Shown here: positions 17,364 to 27,400 of the stretch, one piece after another
Numbering within the stretch: the stretch's first letter is position 1
Layout: each line of letters opens with the position of its first letter
DNA from: Chitinophagales bacterium
Lineage (GTDB): Bacteria > Bacteroidota > Bacteroidia > Chitinophagales > UBA10324
Assembly: GCA_025057275.1 (NCBI GenBank)
Contig: JANWXQ010000068.1
Coordinates: 1-56,741, forward strand
Length of the DNA stretch: 56,741 nucleotides
Reading direction: 5' to 3'
Program-made: the position numbers and the translations under genes
The notes under the pieces: model-generated
Seen by the model: only the letters and a program-made list of their open reading frames with translations
The model's database searches: none
What the model was told of the DNA's origin: nothing

Positions 17364-19007
17364 TCAAGAAATACAGGTTCGGTTTCCTACCCAGACAAAA
17401 CGACGGGCTACAAAGGCCGCATCGGTAAAGCAGGCGGTTCCGGCTGCATTGGCTCCGGTGCCATGCAGGTCACTGAACGCTGCATGCTGATTCACCCAGA
17501 TCGGCCCAGTCAGGTTAAACGATACAGGAACAAAAAGTTCATTCATTCGATCGGTTATCTGGCGGCACAGGTTATCATCGGTGGAATAAACCAAACAGGT
17601 GATGGCACCTTTTTCTTTGGCAAGTCGAGCCGCCTCCTCAACGGCCTGTGAAGTATCTTCTGTTTGCACCACAACCGCAACAGGCCCGAACAGTTCTTCG
17701 TGATACAGCGGCGACGATCCTGCCTGCACCTCCAGCAGCACGGGCTTTACAAGAGACGCATCAGGAAATTCTTCATTAATCGCCGGGGTTAATGGCTTGC
17801 CGGCTGCAGCAGCCACCTCATGTACCCGCTGGCGCGTGCGTGCATTTTGCAAAGCGCCCAATACGCCGGCTGCCGATTTCGGATTTCCCATAAGCTGCTC
17901 CAAAGCCGCTTGCAGCGCATCCGTCACATGTTGCCGGCTCAGTCGCTCTGACCCGCAACCCACCCATCGGGGGATGAAAATGTTCTGCGGAGCCGTGCAC
18001 ATTTGACCGCTATATAAAGACAGGGAAAAGGCCAGATTCTGTACCACAGCATCCAGATTACTTACCGAATCCAGAATCACCGCATTGACCCCTGCTTTTT
18101 CTGTAAACACCACTTTTCCGGCCAACGATTCCAGCCAGTTGCCGAATGCACTGCTACCGGTATAGTCTATGATGGCCACCTGTTCATGCAGGGCCAGATC
18201 GCGCGCTACCGGCATGGCGCTGCGGTCGCCGGTCAGCATCAGCGTGGCAGCATCAAAACCGTTGTCGCTCAAAGCCCGTTGAATGGCTGCCGTGGCAATG
18301 GCAATAGGTAGCACGGCACCTGGATGCGGCTTGACGATAACACCATTTCCTGTAACCAGACTGGCAAAAATTCCAGGAAATGAATTCCAGACCGGAAAGG
18401 TGGAACAACCGATGACCAGAGCCACGCCGCGCCCTACGGGGCGAAAAGTCTTATGCAGCCTTACGGTTGCTTTACCCACCTGTTTTTCCCACCATGCTTC
18501 ATGAGCAAACTGGGTTTGCAGCAGGTAACCCATCGCAATTGTTTCCAGGGCCCGGTCGGCGGCATGAGGGCCGGAGGCCTGAAAACTCATGAGCCAGGAC
18601 TGGCCGGATGTGTGCTGGGTGGCTATGGCCAGTTCAAAGAATTTTTCTTTCACGTATTCCAAAGCTTCCAGCAACACTCCCACCCGTTGCTCCACACCGG
18701 CTCTGCGCCAGGCGGCGGATGCCTGCTGCACGTGCCTGACCAGTTCGCCCGCTTCATACAGCGGATAACTGATACCCAGCGGTTGCTGGGTGAAAGGAGA
18801 AACTTCCTCGCCGTGCCAGGCCGAACCCTCAAGTTGCCTAAGCGCAAAGCGTTTGCCTTTCATGGATTCAAAAGCTGTTGCTGCCTGTGCGGCCGCATCT
18901 TCGGGATAATGTTTGGGCGATTCGGCGTATGCCGCAAAGTAGCTTCGGTCGTGCAGGGCCTGCACTGCCAGATCGAGTAATGCGCGATGTTTGGAGAAAA
19001 GGGTCAT
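17364..19007 (-). CDS. paaN: PaaN-type aldehyde dehydrogenase
   Basis: This 547-residue protein is close to the phenylacetic-acid-degradation ALDH family PaaN: an N-terminal segment TLFSKHRALLDLAVQALHDRSYFAAYAESPK is followed by an ALDH fold. The cofactor region GCSTFPVWNSFPGIFASLVTGN, GSSAFGNWLE, and the catalytic cysteine in YSGQMCTAPQNIFIPR are present. In the phenylacetate pathway this class oxidises the ring-opened semialdehyde CoA. No paaABCDE, paaG or paaK gene is in view, so its role here is uncertain; homologues outside paa clusters exist. I chose ATG 19007, seven codons inside the longest frame, because it matches the family N-terminus. Confidence 0.85.
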   Translation of the reverse strand: MTLFSKHRALLDLAVQALHDRSYFAAYAESPKHYPEDAAAQAATAFESMKGKRFALRQLEGSAWHGEEVSPFTQQPLGISYPLYEAGELVRHVQQASAAWRRAGVEQRVGVLLEALEYVKEKFFELAIATQHTSGQSWLMSFQASGPHAADRALETIAMGYLLQTQFAHEAWWEKQVGKATVRLHKTFRPVGRGVALVIGCSTFPVWNSFPGIFASLVTGNGVIVKPHPGAVLPIAIATAAIQRALSDNGFDAATLMLTGDRSAMPVARDLALHEQVAIIDYTGSSAFGNWLESLAGKVVFTEKAGVNAVILDSVSNLDAVVQNLAFSLSLYSGQMCTAPQNIFIPRWVGCGSERLSRQHVTDALQAALEQLMGNPKSAAGVLGALQNARTRQRVHEVAAAAGKPLTPAINEEFPDASLVKPVLLEVQAGSSPLYHEELFGPVAVVVQTEDTSQAVEEAARLAKEKGAITCLVYSTDDNLCRQITDRMNELFVPVSFNLTGPIWVNQHAAFSDLHGTGANAAGTACFTDAAFVARRFVWVGNRTCIS

Positions 19008-19091
19008 GACGGAAAAAAAGAGTCGCACAAAAATAACCGCATGCCATCAGTGAATTCGCTTGCCGGTCGAATCGCCGACTATTTTTGAACA

Positions 19092-19724
19092 GTGAACCGC
19101 TTTGCCTTTGCGCTGCTGCTTGTGTTGCTGACGATAAAGGCCGGACAGGGCCAATCCGACCTGGATGCAGTTACAGCAATCACGCGCCTGCGACACGGGT
19201 TGCTGCTGGTGCGCCTGCCCTCGCCGACCGCACGCCTGCAGGCTTTGGAACAAGCCGGACAAACCCAGAGGGCTGAACAGGTTCGCCGGCAGTACGAAGA
19301 ACAAAACCAGCTCATTGCTGATGCGTTTCGCGAGGAGTTTCACTTTTGCCGCTACCTGTTTGTTTTCAGCGATGCGATGGCCGCTTTGCTGGAAGGCCGG
19401 CGTGCCGGCATTTTCCTGAACGCTGCGCTGCAACCGGATTCTTCTCTTGCCATTGGCGATACTTTTTTTCTGATTGCCACCATTGGCCGGCCCGTGTTAT
19501 ACGGATCTCATACCGGCTCACGCAATAACGGAATGCCTCAGCCCTCGCTGTTCGGTGAAGCCCTGGTCATTCACGATGCATCCCTGAGGCAGTTAACTGA
19601 CCCTTTTCCTTTTTCCGCCCGTGAAGATTTTATTACCCATCTGTTCGGTGGCGACTGGAGAAAAAAAGTGCGCAATCTGAATCAACGCCTGTTTGCTTTT
19701 GCAGATGCGGTAGGTCAGCAGTAA
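19092..19724 (+). CDS. Exported protein of unknown function
   Basis: This 210-residue protein starts at GTG 19092 with a clear signal peptide (RFAFALLLVLLTIKAGQGQ). The mature part begins with LRHGLLLVRLPSPTARLQALEQAGQ, then a helical stretch RRQYEEQNQLIADAFREEFHFCRYLFVFS and a beta-rich remainder ending FGGDWRKKVRNLNQRLFAF. I know of similar uncharacterised Bacteroidota proteins with the 'LLVRL..........LE..G' and 'AF...F.FC' pattern but no function. It is divergent from the PaaN-like gene and its stop is 2 bp from that of the converging metalloprotease gene. Confidence 0.65.
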   Translation: MNRFAFALLLVLLTIKAGQGQSDLDAVTAITRLRHGLLLVRLPSPTARLQALEQAGQTQRAEQVRRQYEEQNQLIADAFREEFHFCRYLFVFSDAMAALLEGRRAGIFLNAALQPDSSLAIGDTFFLIATIGRPVLYGSHTGSRNNGMPQPSLFGEALVIHDASLRQLTDPFPFSAREDFITHLFGGDWRKKVRNLNQRLFAFADAVGQQ

Positions 19725-19726
19725 TC

Positions 19727-22171
19727 TTAGCGAAGCAGCAGAGGCACCAGGTGGCGGTTGCCATCAGCGCAGGTGCGAAGCACAAAATAATATCCGCGGG
19801 GCAGATGATTCACGGTCAACCGCAGTAGAGGCTCTTCGGCATTCCAACGAACCAACAGCCACTTGCGGCCGGTCAGATCATAAACCGATATGGCTGAAGG
19901 TAATACAGCCGCATCGGTCTCCAGGGTTACGTGATCGGTTGCAGGATTAGGGAACAACCGGAAGGAGGGCAGGCTTTGTTGCACAGCAGCAGGCTGTTGC
20001 GGCACCAGGTTAACGGTGTAATCCTCCACTTCACCTTCGGCGAACACTTCGCAGCTTTGAGGACTGCTTCCTGCCTTCACCGAAAGTCGGGCCCGGGTTT
20101 TGCCGGGCATCACCGTAGCGGGTACCGTGAACTTGCGAACCAGGTAACCTTCCGATTTGGATTTACGGCCGAAAATTTTTTCGCCTTCGTCTTCAAAATC
20201 ACCGTCGCGGTTAAAATCCAGCCATAGCTTCCAGTACTTCATGGTTTTGTTGGTGCTGGCACAACTATACAGCACCGTGGTTTCCGCGCCCAGCAGCACA
20301 TCCACAACTTGGTCTTCTTCCAGATGATAACCCCCGTCGGATCCGGAATGTCGGGTCACGTTATTCCATCCAAAAAAATCTATATGCGTTTGGTTCGCAT
20401 CGGTTGCGTAGGAAGAGCAGTACGACACGGGAGCGCTGAAGCTGATGGTATAATCTTCCACTTCACCGTAGTTAAAAAAATCGCAGGGCTCGGAAATTTC
20501 CTCAAACTGCATAGACAGGCGCAACCGCGTTTCGCCTGATGCTGTGGTCGGAATGGCAATCGTCCCCGACACCGGAACGGTTACCTCCAGAATATCCAGC
20601 ACCCGTTCGCCGGAATCAAAGAAATCCTTATCGCCGTTGAAGTCAATGAATACCGAGAAGTTTTCTTCCCATAAAGCTTTGGCATAGCCCGGAGCAAAGG
20701 TGTAACTCAGCGGCTGGCCGGGCGGTGCATAGATGGTCTGACTGGTAAAATCGGAATAGCCGCCACCGGGGCCGGAGTTATTATAAACATTGCCTAACTG
20801 CACCAGTTGAATCCATTCCTCTTTGGTGTTGCCCACTGAGGGGCAGTATTCCGGAATGATGGGGGCGCAATTGGTGGTCAAACAGGCGGCAGCATCAATG
20901 CTGCTGCGGATCAAAGCTGCCGGCTGGGAACCAAAGCCCTGCGCCAGATTAACGCCATAAGGCGTCAGGTGGCAAAAGCTCATGATGGTTCCTCCATTCA
21001 GCGGCGTGGGCCCTTCCGGACAATTGCCCTCATTGGGAAATCCGGCCATGGGGCCACAATTATCCAACGCCCCGCTGTCCCAATTGCAGGCATGGGTATG
21101 AAAACTGCCCATCAGATGCCCGAATTCATGCAGCAGTACCAGTGTGGTCCAGGAATAAACGGGATAGGCTTCATATTCAAATTCCACATCGCTGTAACAG
21201 TACTTGTTTTTCAGGGAGCAAAATCCATTGATGGTGGACGCTACGCCCCCCAGGTAGCCTGGCTCAATAGTCAGCAATTGACCCAGGTCGCCATGAAGTT
21301 GCGGGCGATATTCTTTAAACAGATTCAATTGACCGAAGGAATAAACGGCATTGTAGGGATCCGGAATATCCCAAACAAAAATCTGCGAAATGGCCGTCTG
21401 TATTTCGTCATTCACAAATACCATGGCCAGATTATTGTGCAAGGCCGTCATCCAGTTGGCTGTAGCTATCACATCGGAACTGCACTTCTGGAAAATCTCG
21501 TAACCCAGCTCATAATGCAATCGCACGCAATTCACAGTGCGCGTTGAGGCAGAAGAAACGGCAGGAGGCGGTGCTGCCGAATCGGATACGTGGCAATAAG
21601 CCTGATCGGGTATGGGAAACAGCTCCTGCTCCCGATACAGGACGTAGTGCCCGGAACCCGCAGGCCGGGCCAGGGTGAGTGTGGTTCCGGATTCCGGAGC
21701 AATCAGGGCAATAACTTCTCCGGAAAACACCGAAAGCGCAACAGCAGAGTGTTGCATGCCCTGAATTCGTCCGATATAGTACAAACCTCCGCTGTAAGGA
21801 ACCTGCTTCCCTGAGGCGGTCACCAAGCGAAAGTCGGGCGATAGCAGGTTTATGCGTACGAGTTCGCATGGCAGCAGTTCCTTGCCCACGGGCAAAGGCA
21901 AAACCATAGCCGGCAGGGCCTCGGTAAGCAAGCGATTCAGGAGCAGCCCGTTCAAATGCATGCGGGCCAGTTCACCTTTTCTGGTCTGGCCGGTACTCCA
22001 TTGCAGGTCAACAAACAAATCAGGGAACGGAACCAGCTGTCCTTTTCTGGCGTAGTGATCAACATGCCGATCAATGCCTTGCGGCTTCTGGGCAAACGAG
22101 TTCAGCGATAGAACCACCAGGAAAGCAGCAAATGCCTTGTCCCGGAAAATGCCCGCACTGCAATACATCAT
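19727..22171 (-). CDS. Secreted reprolysin-like zinc metalloprotease with GEVED domains and T9SS type A tail
   Basis: This 814-residue protein has a signal peptide at about 1-27 (ending NSFAQ). A propeptide-like region to about 200 precedes a metzincin catalytic domain with H348, E349, H352 and H358 in LLHEFGHLMGSFHTH, and a Met-turn at GGTIMSFCH (M397). Two GEVED-type beta domains follow (ending GEVEDYTISF and GEVEDYTVNL), with calcium-like DFNGDKDFFDSGE and DFNRDGDFEDEGE loops. The C-terminal 75 residues, LFPNPATDHVTLETD to GYYFVLRTCADG, are a type A sorting domain. It should act outside the cell on protein substrates. It lies 74 bp downstream of the M43 protease gene and may share its transcript. 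Confidence 0.9.
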   Translation of the reverse strand: MMYCSAGIFRDKAFAAFLVVLSLNSFAQKPQGIDRHVDHYARKGQLVPFPDLFVDLQWSTGQTRKGELARMHLNGLLLNRLLTEALPAMVLPLPVGKELLPCELVRINLLSPDFRLVTASGKQVPYSGGLYYIGRIQGMQHSAVALSVFSGEVIALIAPESGTTLTLARPAGSGHYVLYREQELFPIPDQAYCHVSDSAAPPPAVSSASTRTVNCVRLHYELGYEIFQKCSSDVIATANWMTALHNNLAMVFVNDEIQTAISQIFVWDIPDPYNAVYSFGQLNLFKEYRPQLHGDLGQLLTIEPGYLGGVASTINGFCSLKNKYCYSDVEFEYEAYPVYSWTTLVLLHEFGHLMGSFHTHACNWDSGALDNCGPMAGFPNEGNCPEGPTPLNGGTIMSFCHLTPYGVNLAQGFGSQPAALIRSSIDAAACLTTNCAPIIPEYCPSVGNTKEEWIQLVQLGNVYNNSGPGGGYSDFTSQTIYAPPGQPLSYTFAPGYAKALWEENFSVFIDFNGDKDFFDSGERVLDILEVTVPVSGTIAIPTTASGETRLRLSMQFEEISEPCDFFNYGEVEDYTISFSAPVSYCSSYATDANQTHIDFFGWNNVTRHSGSDGGYHLEEDQVVDVLLGAETTVLYSCASTNKTMKYWKLWLDFNRDGDFEDEGEKIFGRKSKSEGYLVRKFTVPATVMPGKTRARLSVKAGSSPQSCEVFAEGEVEDYTVNLVPQQPAAVQQSLPSFRLFPNPATDHVTLETDAAVLPSAISVYDLTGRKWLLVRWNAEEPLLRLTVNHLPRGYYFVLRTCADGNRHLVPLLLR

Positions 22172-22245
22172 TATTTCCCCTTCTTATTTGGTCTATACGT
22201 TACCTCATCCGGCAAGTTTCAGCCGATTCACCCGGCAAAACCTGC

Positions 22246-24153
22246 TCAACGCACAATCCAGAACACGGCATGGGCGTGTGATCTGCTGCTGCGCAAATCA
22301 GCCAGATAGCGTCCGGCAGGCAGTTCATGGGTGGCTATTTGCCAACGGTTGGGGCCTTCCTGTGCCGGAACCGACATGGTCAGAACTTCCCTGCCCAGCA
22401 TGTCCCAGATCCTCAGCTCAACGGTGGTTTCTTCCGTCCATTCACTCCACACGGTTATGAATTCATTGGCAGGGTTGGGAACGATAACCAGTTCTGCAGC
22501 GGAAAACGGCACCGGCAGCTCACCGCGGAAGGGTGAGCTGCTCAGATTGACCCGCAAAGTGTAGCAGGAAACGGCGTTATGGGCACCATTAAATCCATTA
22601 ACTTTTATTTTATACGTTCCGACGACCCCTGTATTGTAGTTGATGGTTTCATTACCCGTGCCACGGATTAACGAACTGGCCACCAGCGAGCCAGACGGAC
22701 CATAGAGCCGAACATCGTAATCAGCAGGCAGGCTCGTGAGCTGCACCTGAATGTTCTTGGCTGAGCTGGTGTTACTGAAGCTATACCAGTCCACATCGCC
22801 GGATGGGCTGATCAGCGCTTTGTGATCCACTCCTGTTGCTATGGATGCCGGGGAATTCTTGCTGTTGTTGTTTTCATAAGGATCCGTGCAATTGCCACTC
22901 AGTGTAGTAAACGAAGCTGTGGCGCTCCAGGAGGAAATTGCTGTGTCGCAGGTGGTTTGCAGGCGGTAATTATAGGTTGTAGCTGCCGTAAGCCCTGTTA
23001 GCGTGTAGGAAACAGCTCCGGTGGTTATGCTTTGCCAATTGCCGGAACCGGCAACTTCATACTGCAGCTGGTACGAGGTGGCACCGGTGACCGCCGACCA
23101 GCTTATTACGGCGCTGCTGGCAGTGATGGAAGAAGCCGAAAAGGTGGAGGGGGCCAGGCAGGAAAAACCGGAAGGAGGCAAACAACCCAGCGAACTGAGC
23201 AGGCTGGCCCGTGCACCCCCAGGAGCCAAAACGGCCTGCATGCGGGCTTTCTGACCCAGTGTAAAAAGATTCATGCAGGCATCATCGGTGTAATCCATGT
23301 AGTTTTCGTACTGGTCGCCATCCGGGCCGTTGCTGCAACTGATTCGGGCAGCAGGCAACGGACACCCGTACGTTTCATCGGCCTGGTTGGGTGTATCGCT
23401 TACCAGATCAGAACCGCCGCAGCTGTTACCGTCATCGCCCCAGATGTGAAACACATTCAGCCAATGCCCTACTTCGTGGGTTGCCGTTCGGCCCAGGTGA
23501 TAAGGCGGCAGGGCCGAGCCGCCGCGACCGGTGTAGGCATAATCAATGACGATGCCATCCGTTGCGGCCGGGCCTCCCGGAAACTGCGCATAGCCCAAAA
23601 GACCGCCGGTCAGGTCGCAGACCCAGATGTTCAGATAGGAATTGCGATCCCAGGCATCGCTGCCTCCGGTGGCCGATTTTTTTACGTCGTTATTGCTGTT
23701 AAAGGAGGTTTTAGTCGTGTACACCCGAACGATGCCGTTGGTGGGGTTACCGTTCGGATCGCGCTGGGCCAGGCAAAATTCGATTTCACAGTCTGCAGCA
23801 ACGGCGGCAAAGCCTGCCCGCGTGCTGCCGGCATCCGGATTGAGCCTCCGAAAGTCTTCGTTAAGCACATCCAGTTGCGACATCAGCTGGGCATCACTGA
23901 TGTTTTCTGCGGTGGTGTTGTACACCACATGAAAAACAACGGGTATGGTAACTACATTGCGAAGACCGGCAGGATTCTCCTGAATCCATTTTTGGGTAAA
24001 AAGCTCTATGGATTCGCGGTTTTTGGCATATTCAGGGTCGGTCAGGCGCAGCTGCCGATCCACCTCCATGGTACCGCATTGTCTCACCGGAGGTTGGGCA
24101 TGAGTAGAACCGGCGAGGAGCGGGATGATTACCAGAGCAATTCGTAATCGCAT
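22246..24153 (-). CDS. Secreted M43 (pappalysin/cytophagalysin-type) metalloprotease with FN3, PPC and T9SS type A tail
   Basis: This 635-residue protein has signal peptide 1-19 (GSTHAQ). The propeptide-like part includes TIPVVFHVVYN. The catalytic site is HEVGHWLNVFH with H226, E227, H230 and H236, followed by the acidic/cysteine segment SCGGSDLVSDTPNQADETYGCP typical of cytophagalysins and a Met-turn in NYMDYTDDACMNLFT (M286). An FN3 domain (about 330-417), a pre-peptidase C-terminal-like domain (about 425-535, DVDWYSFSN, DYDVRLYGPSG) and a type A sorting tail (VPNPANEFITV to LPAGRYLADL) complete it. It is an extracellular protease. The start is 291 bp from the divergent propeller gene. Confidence 0.92.
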   Translation of the reverse strand: MRLRIALVIIPLLAGSTHAQPPVRQCGTMEVDRQLRLTDPEYAKNRESIELFTQKWIQENPAGLRNVVTIPVVFHVVYNTTAENISDAQLMSQLDVLNEDFRRLNPDAGSTRAGFAAVAADCEIEFCLAQRDPNGNPTNGIVRVYTTKTSFNSNNDVKKSATGGSDAWDRNSYLNIWVCDLTGGLLGYAQFPGGPAATDGIVIDYAYTGRGGSALPPYHLGRTATHEVGHWLNVFHIWGDDGNSCGGSDLVSDTPNQADETYGCPLPAARISCSNGPDGDQYENYMDYTDDACMNLFTLGQKARMQAVLAPGGARASLLSSLGCLPPSGFSCLAPSTFSASSITASSAVISWSAVTGATSYQLQYEVAGSGNWQSITTGAVSYTLTGLTAATTYNYRLQTTCDTAISSWSATASFTTLSGNCTDPYENNNSKNSPASIATGVDHKALISPSGDVDWYSFSNTSSAKNIQVQLTSLPADYDVRLYGPSGSLVASSLIRGTGNETINYNTGVVGTYKIKVNGFNGAHNAVSCYTLRVNLSSSPFRGELPVPFSAAELVIVPNPANEFITVWSEWTEETTVELRIWDMLGREVLTMSVPAQEGPNRWQIATHELPAGRYLADLRSSRSHAHAVFWIVR

Positions 24154-24444
24154 GTTCAGGAGAATTTATCAGTGAGAAAAGGTTGGAACAAAAGAATTTG
24201 ATGAAAGGAAAACGCGCTTGGTTTTCCAAAAATAGGCCTTTTGCCCATCCTTCTGGGCTAATCTTTTAATGCAAGGTTCACACTATGATTAGTCTTAAAA
24301 AGGAGCGGCTTTCTGACCCAGCCTGAAGAAATGATTACCCATTGGCGGGGGTTGAAAAAATTACCCTCAATAGGCGTGCAATTATTTTTTTATGAAACCG
24401 AATATTAATCTGGGTTAACTTCAATTCCTGATTTTTCAAGACTC

Positions 24445-27400
24445 ATGATGCACCGTTCTTCCGTTCTCCATGCTTCATTTCTGATATTGATCCTTACGCA
24501 GGTTTTTGGTCAACAACCGGCAAAAACGCTGGATGAGCTGCGCCAACGCTTTGTCAAGCATTATGAAGAGCTGAAAAGCAAAAACCAGCAATTTGGCATG
24601 GAGGAAGGCCTGCCCGGCACCGATGGATTATGGAAAAAGTATATGCGTTGGGAGCATCTGATGCAAACCCGTTTGCTGCCTGATGGCACCCTGCCGGATC
24701 CGGGCATTCTGGCCTACGAGCGGGAACGTTTTCTGCTCAATGCCCCTGCTTCGCCCCGGTTGGCTAACTGGCAGTATGTTGGTCTTACTTCCGTTCCTAC
24801 AAATGGCGGCGGAGCCGGTCGCGCCAATGTTTTTGTCTTTCATCCAACCAACCCCAGCATTATTTACCTGGGCACGGCCAGCGGGGGCATCTGGAAAACA
24901 ACCGATGGTGGCCTCACCTGGATACCCCTGGGTGACCAGCTTCCTGTGCTTAGTATTGCCGACATCGCCATTGACCCGACCAATCCCAACAACATATATG
25001 TGGCTACCGGCGATGGTTATGGATACGAATTCGGTGTCAGCAACGACTTTTGGGGCGGGTTGTACTCGGCCGGAGTTTACCGCACTACCGATGGGGGCGC
25101 AACCTGGACAGCCACTGGCCTCACCTACAGTCAGGATCAGAAAATTGTCATTCAGCGGCTGATCATTCATCCCAGCAATCCGCAGATTCTTTTGGCCGCC
25201 ACCCGCAGCGGGATCCTGCGCACTACTGATGGCGGAAGCACCTGGACCACCGTAAAAACCACTCACTGCTACGACCTGGAGTTTCATCCCACGAATCCAG
25301 ACATCATATACTCAGGCGGCGCCGGCGCATTGATCAAATCCGCCGACGGAGGTGTGAACTGGTCCACCATGTACAGCGGCATGGGCAGTGGCCGTATATC
25401 CATTGAAGTTTCTTCTGCCAACATTCAGATAATCTATGCCATGAGTGAAGGCGGTGTCATGGTGCGTTCAGCCGATGGCGGACAAACCTGGAGCAGCAAA
25501 AGCTTTCCCTATGGGGCAGGTTTTTATGGCTATTACGATCTGGTGCTCTCCTGCTCCGATGCCAACGCCGACCATCTGCTGGCCGGCGGCGTATACACCG
25601 TCCGTTCCACCAATGGAGGTACAAGTTGGACCGACATCTCCTCAACCAACCTCCACGTAGATAACCACGATCTGGATTATCTTCCGGGCAGCACCTCCAC
25701 CCTTTTCTCTGCCAACGATGGCGGTTTCTTTAAATCCACCAATTCCGGATCCACCTGGACCGACCTCAGTCACGGCCTGGCCATAGCTCAGATCTACCGC
25801 CTGTCGAGCAGCGCCTCAAATCCCAACATCGTTTACAGCGGCTGGCAGGATAACGGTACTAACAAATGGGATGCCGGCACCAACACCTGGACCCGCGTGT
25901 ATGGTGCCGATGGCATGGAATGTATCGTGGATTACACCAATCCTCAGACAGTTTACATCAGTTATCAGTATGGAGGGCTCATGAAAAGCACGAATGGCGG
26001 CACCTCTTTTTCCTACATTGCTCCGTGCAGCGGCAATTGGATATCCCCTTACGCTATGGACCCCAATGTAAACACCACGCTTTATGCCGGTTGCGCTTCG
26101 ATGCACAAATCCACCAACGGCGGCAGCACCTGGACCAACATCGGCAGCAATCTGTTCACCGGAGGCACCAACAACGGTTGCAATTACATAGCCATCGCTC
26201 CTTCCAACACTGCAGTGATTTACGCTGCTTCGTTTACTAAAATATTTCGTACCACCACTGGCGGCTCCCCTTGGACCAACATTACCGGAACACTGCCCGT
26301 CACCAACACCGGCATAAACTACATTGCCGTCAACCCGGTCAATTCCGATCACGTTTGGATCTGCCTGGGGGGTTATTCTGCCGGAAACAAGGTTTTCGTT
26401 TCCACCAACGGCGGCACTGCCTGGACCAACATCAGTGGTAGCTTACTCAATGTGCCGGTCAACACCATCGTGTATGAAAAGAATTCACCAGACAGGTTGT
26501 ATGTCGGTACCGACATTGGCGTTTTCTACCGGGACAATAACACCAGCGATTGGGTCTTTTACAACGACGGCCTGCCAAACGTGATGGTTCATGAATTGGA
26601 AATCAACTACGGATCGGGCAAACTGCTGGCAGCCACCTACGGCCGCGGTATCTGGCAAACAGACCTGGTAGGCAGCGCAGCGCCGCTCATTACGACCAGC
26701 CCTATTACCACCTCGCCCTTATGCCCTGCAGGCACCGTAACCGTAAGTTTCACCACTTCGGGCACTTTTCAAATCGGTAATGTTTTCAAAGCCCAGCTCA
26801 GCGATGCCAACGGAAGTTTTTCAGCTCCCGTTGAAATAGGCTCTGTCAGCGGGACCACATCCGGCTCCATTCCCTGTACTCTGCCTGCTTCAGCCAACGG
26901 TTCCGGTTACCGCATCCGCGTCGTTAGCACGTTACCCGCTGTAACCGGTTCTGACAATGGCGCCAATCTAACCATAACCTGCCCAAGTCCCGGAGGCCTC
27001 ACGGCAAGTTCCCTGACTCCCACCTCTGCCGTTTTGAGCTGGTCGGCTAGCGCATGTGCACAGAGCTATCGTTTACGATACAAGCCTAAAGCTGGAGGGT
27101 CGTATGTTTCGCTGAAAGTGAGTTCCACAAGCAAATCCGTTTCCGGCCTGTTGCCTGCCACGGAATATCAATGGTCGGTTAAAAGTAAGTGTGTAAGCTC
27201 GCCCTCGGTTTGGTCAGCCTACTCCCCTCATGCCTATTTTACTACTCCTTCTGTGCGGCCTGCTGCTCTGCTGCAAACCGTTGATGAACCCTGGGTTTAT
27301 CCTAACCCGTCCACAGGACTTGTCACCCTTTATCTACCGACAGAAGCTACCTACGTAGCGCTTTACAATGTGGTGGGTGACCTGAAGCTGAAGCGTCCGG

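Noticed and set aside
23032-24147. Forward-strand 371-residue frame opposite the M43 protease
   Set aside because: The opposite strand has a signal peptide, zinc motif and sorting tail; this frame has none and is a mirror of its codon use.
24154-24444. Search for a tRNA or small RNA gene in the divergent intergenic region
   Set aside because: No cloverleaf, TpsiC-like GGTTCRANNC or strong hairpin was found by reading; only AT-rich promoter-like sequence with a lone TATTTTTG octamer at 24227-24234.
24880-26450. Tandem DNA repeat in the propeller gene
   Set aside because: The repetition is at protein level (BNR-like blades) with diverged DNA, not a satellite or CRISPR array.
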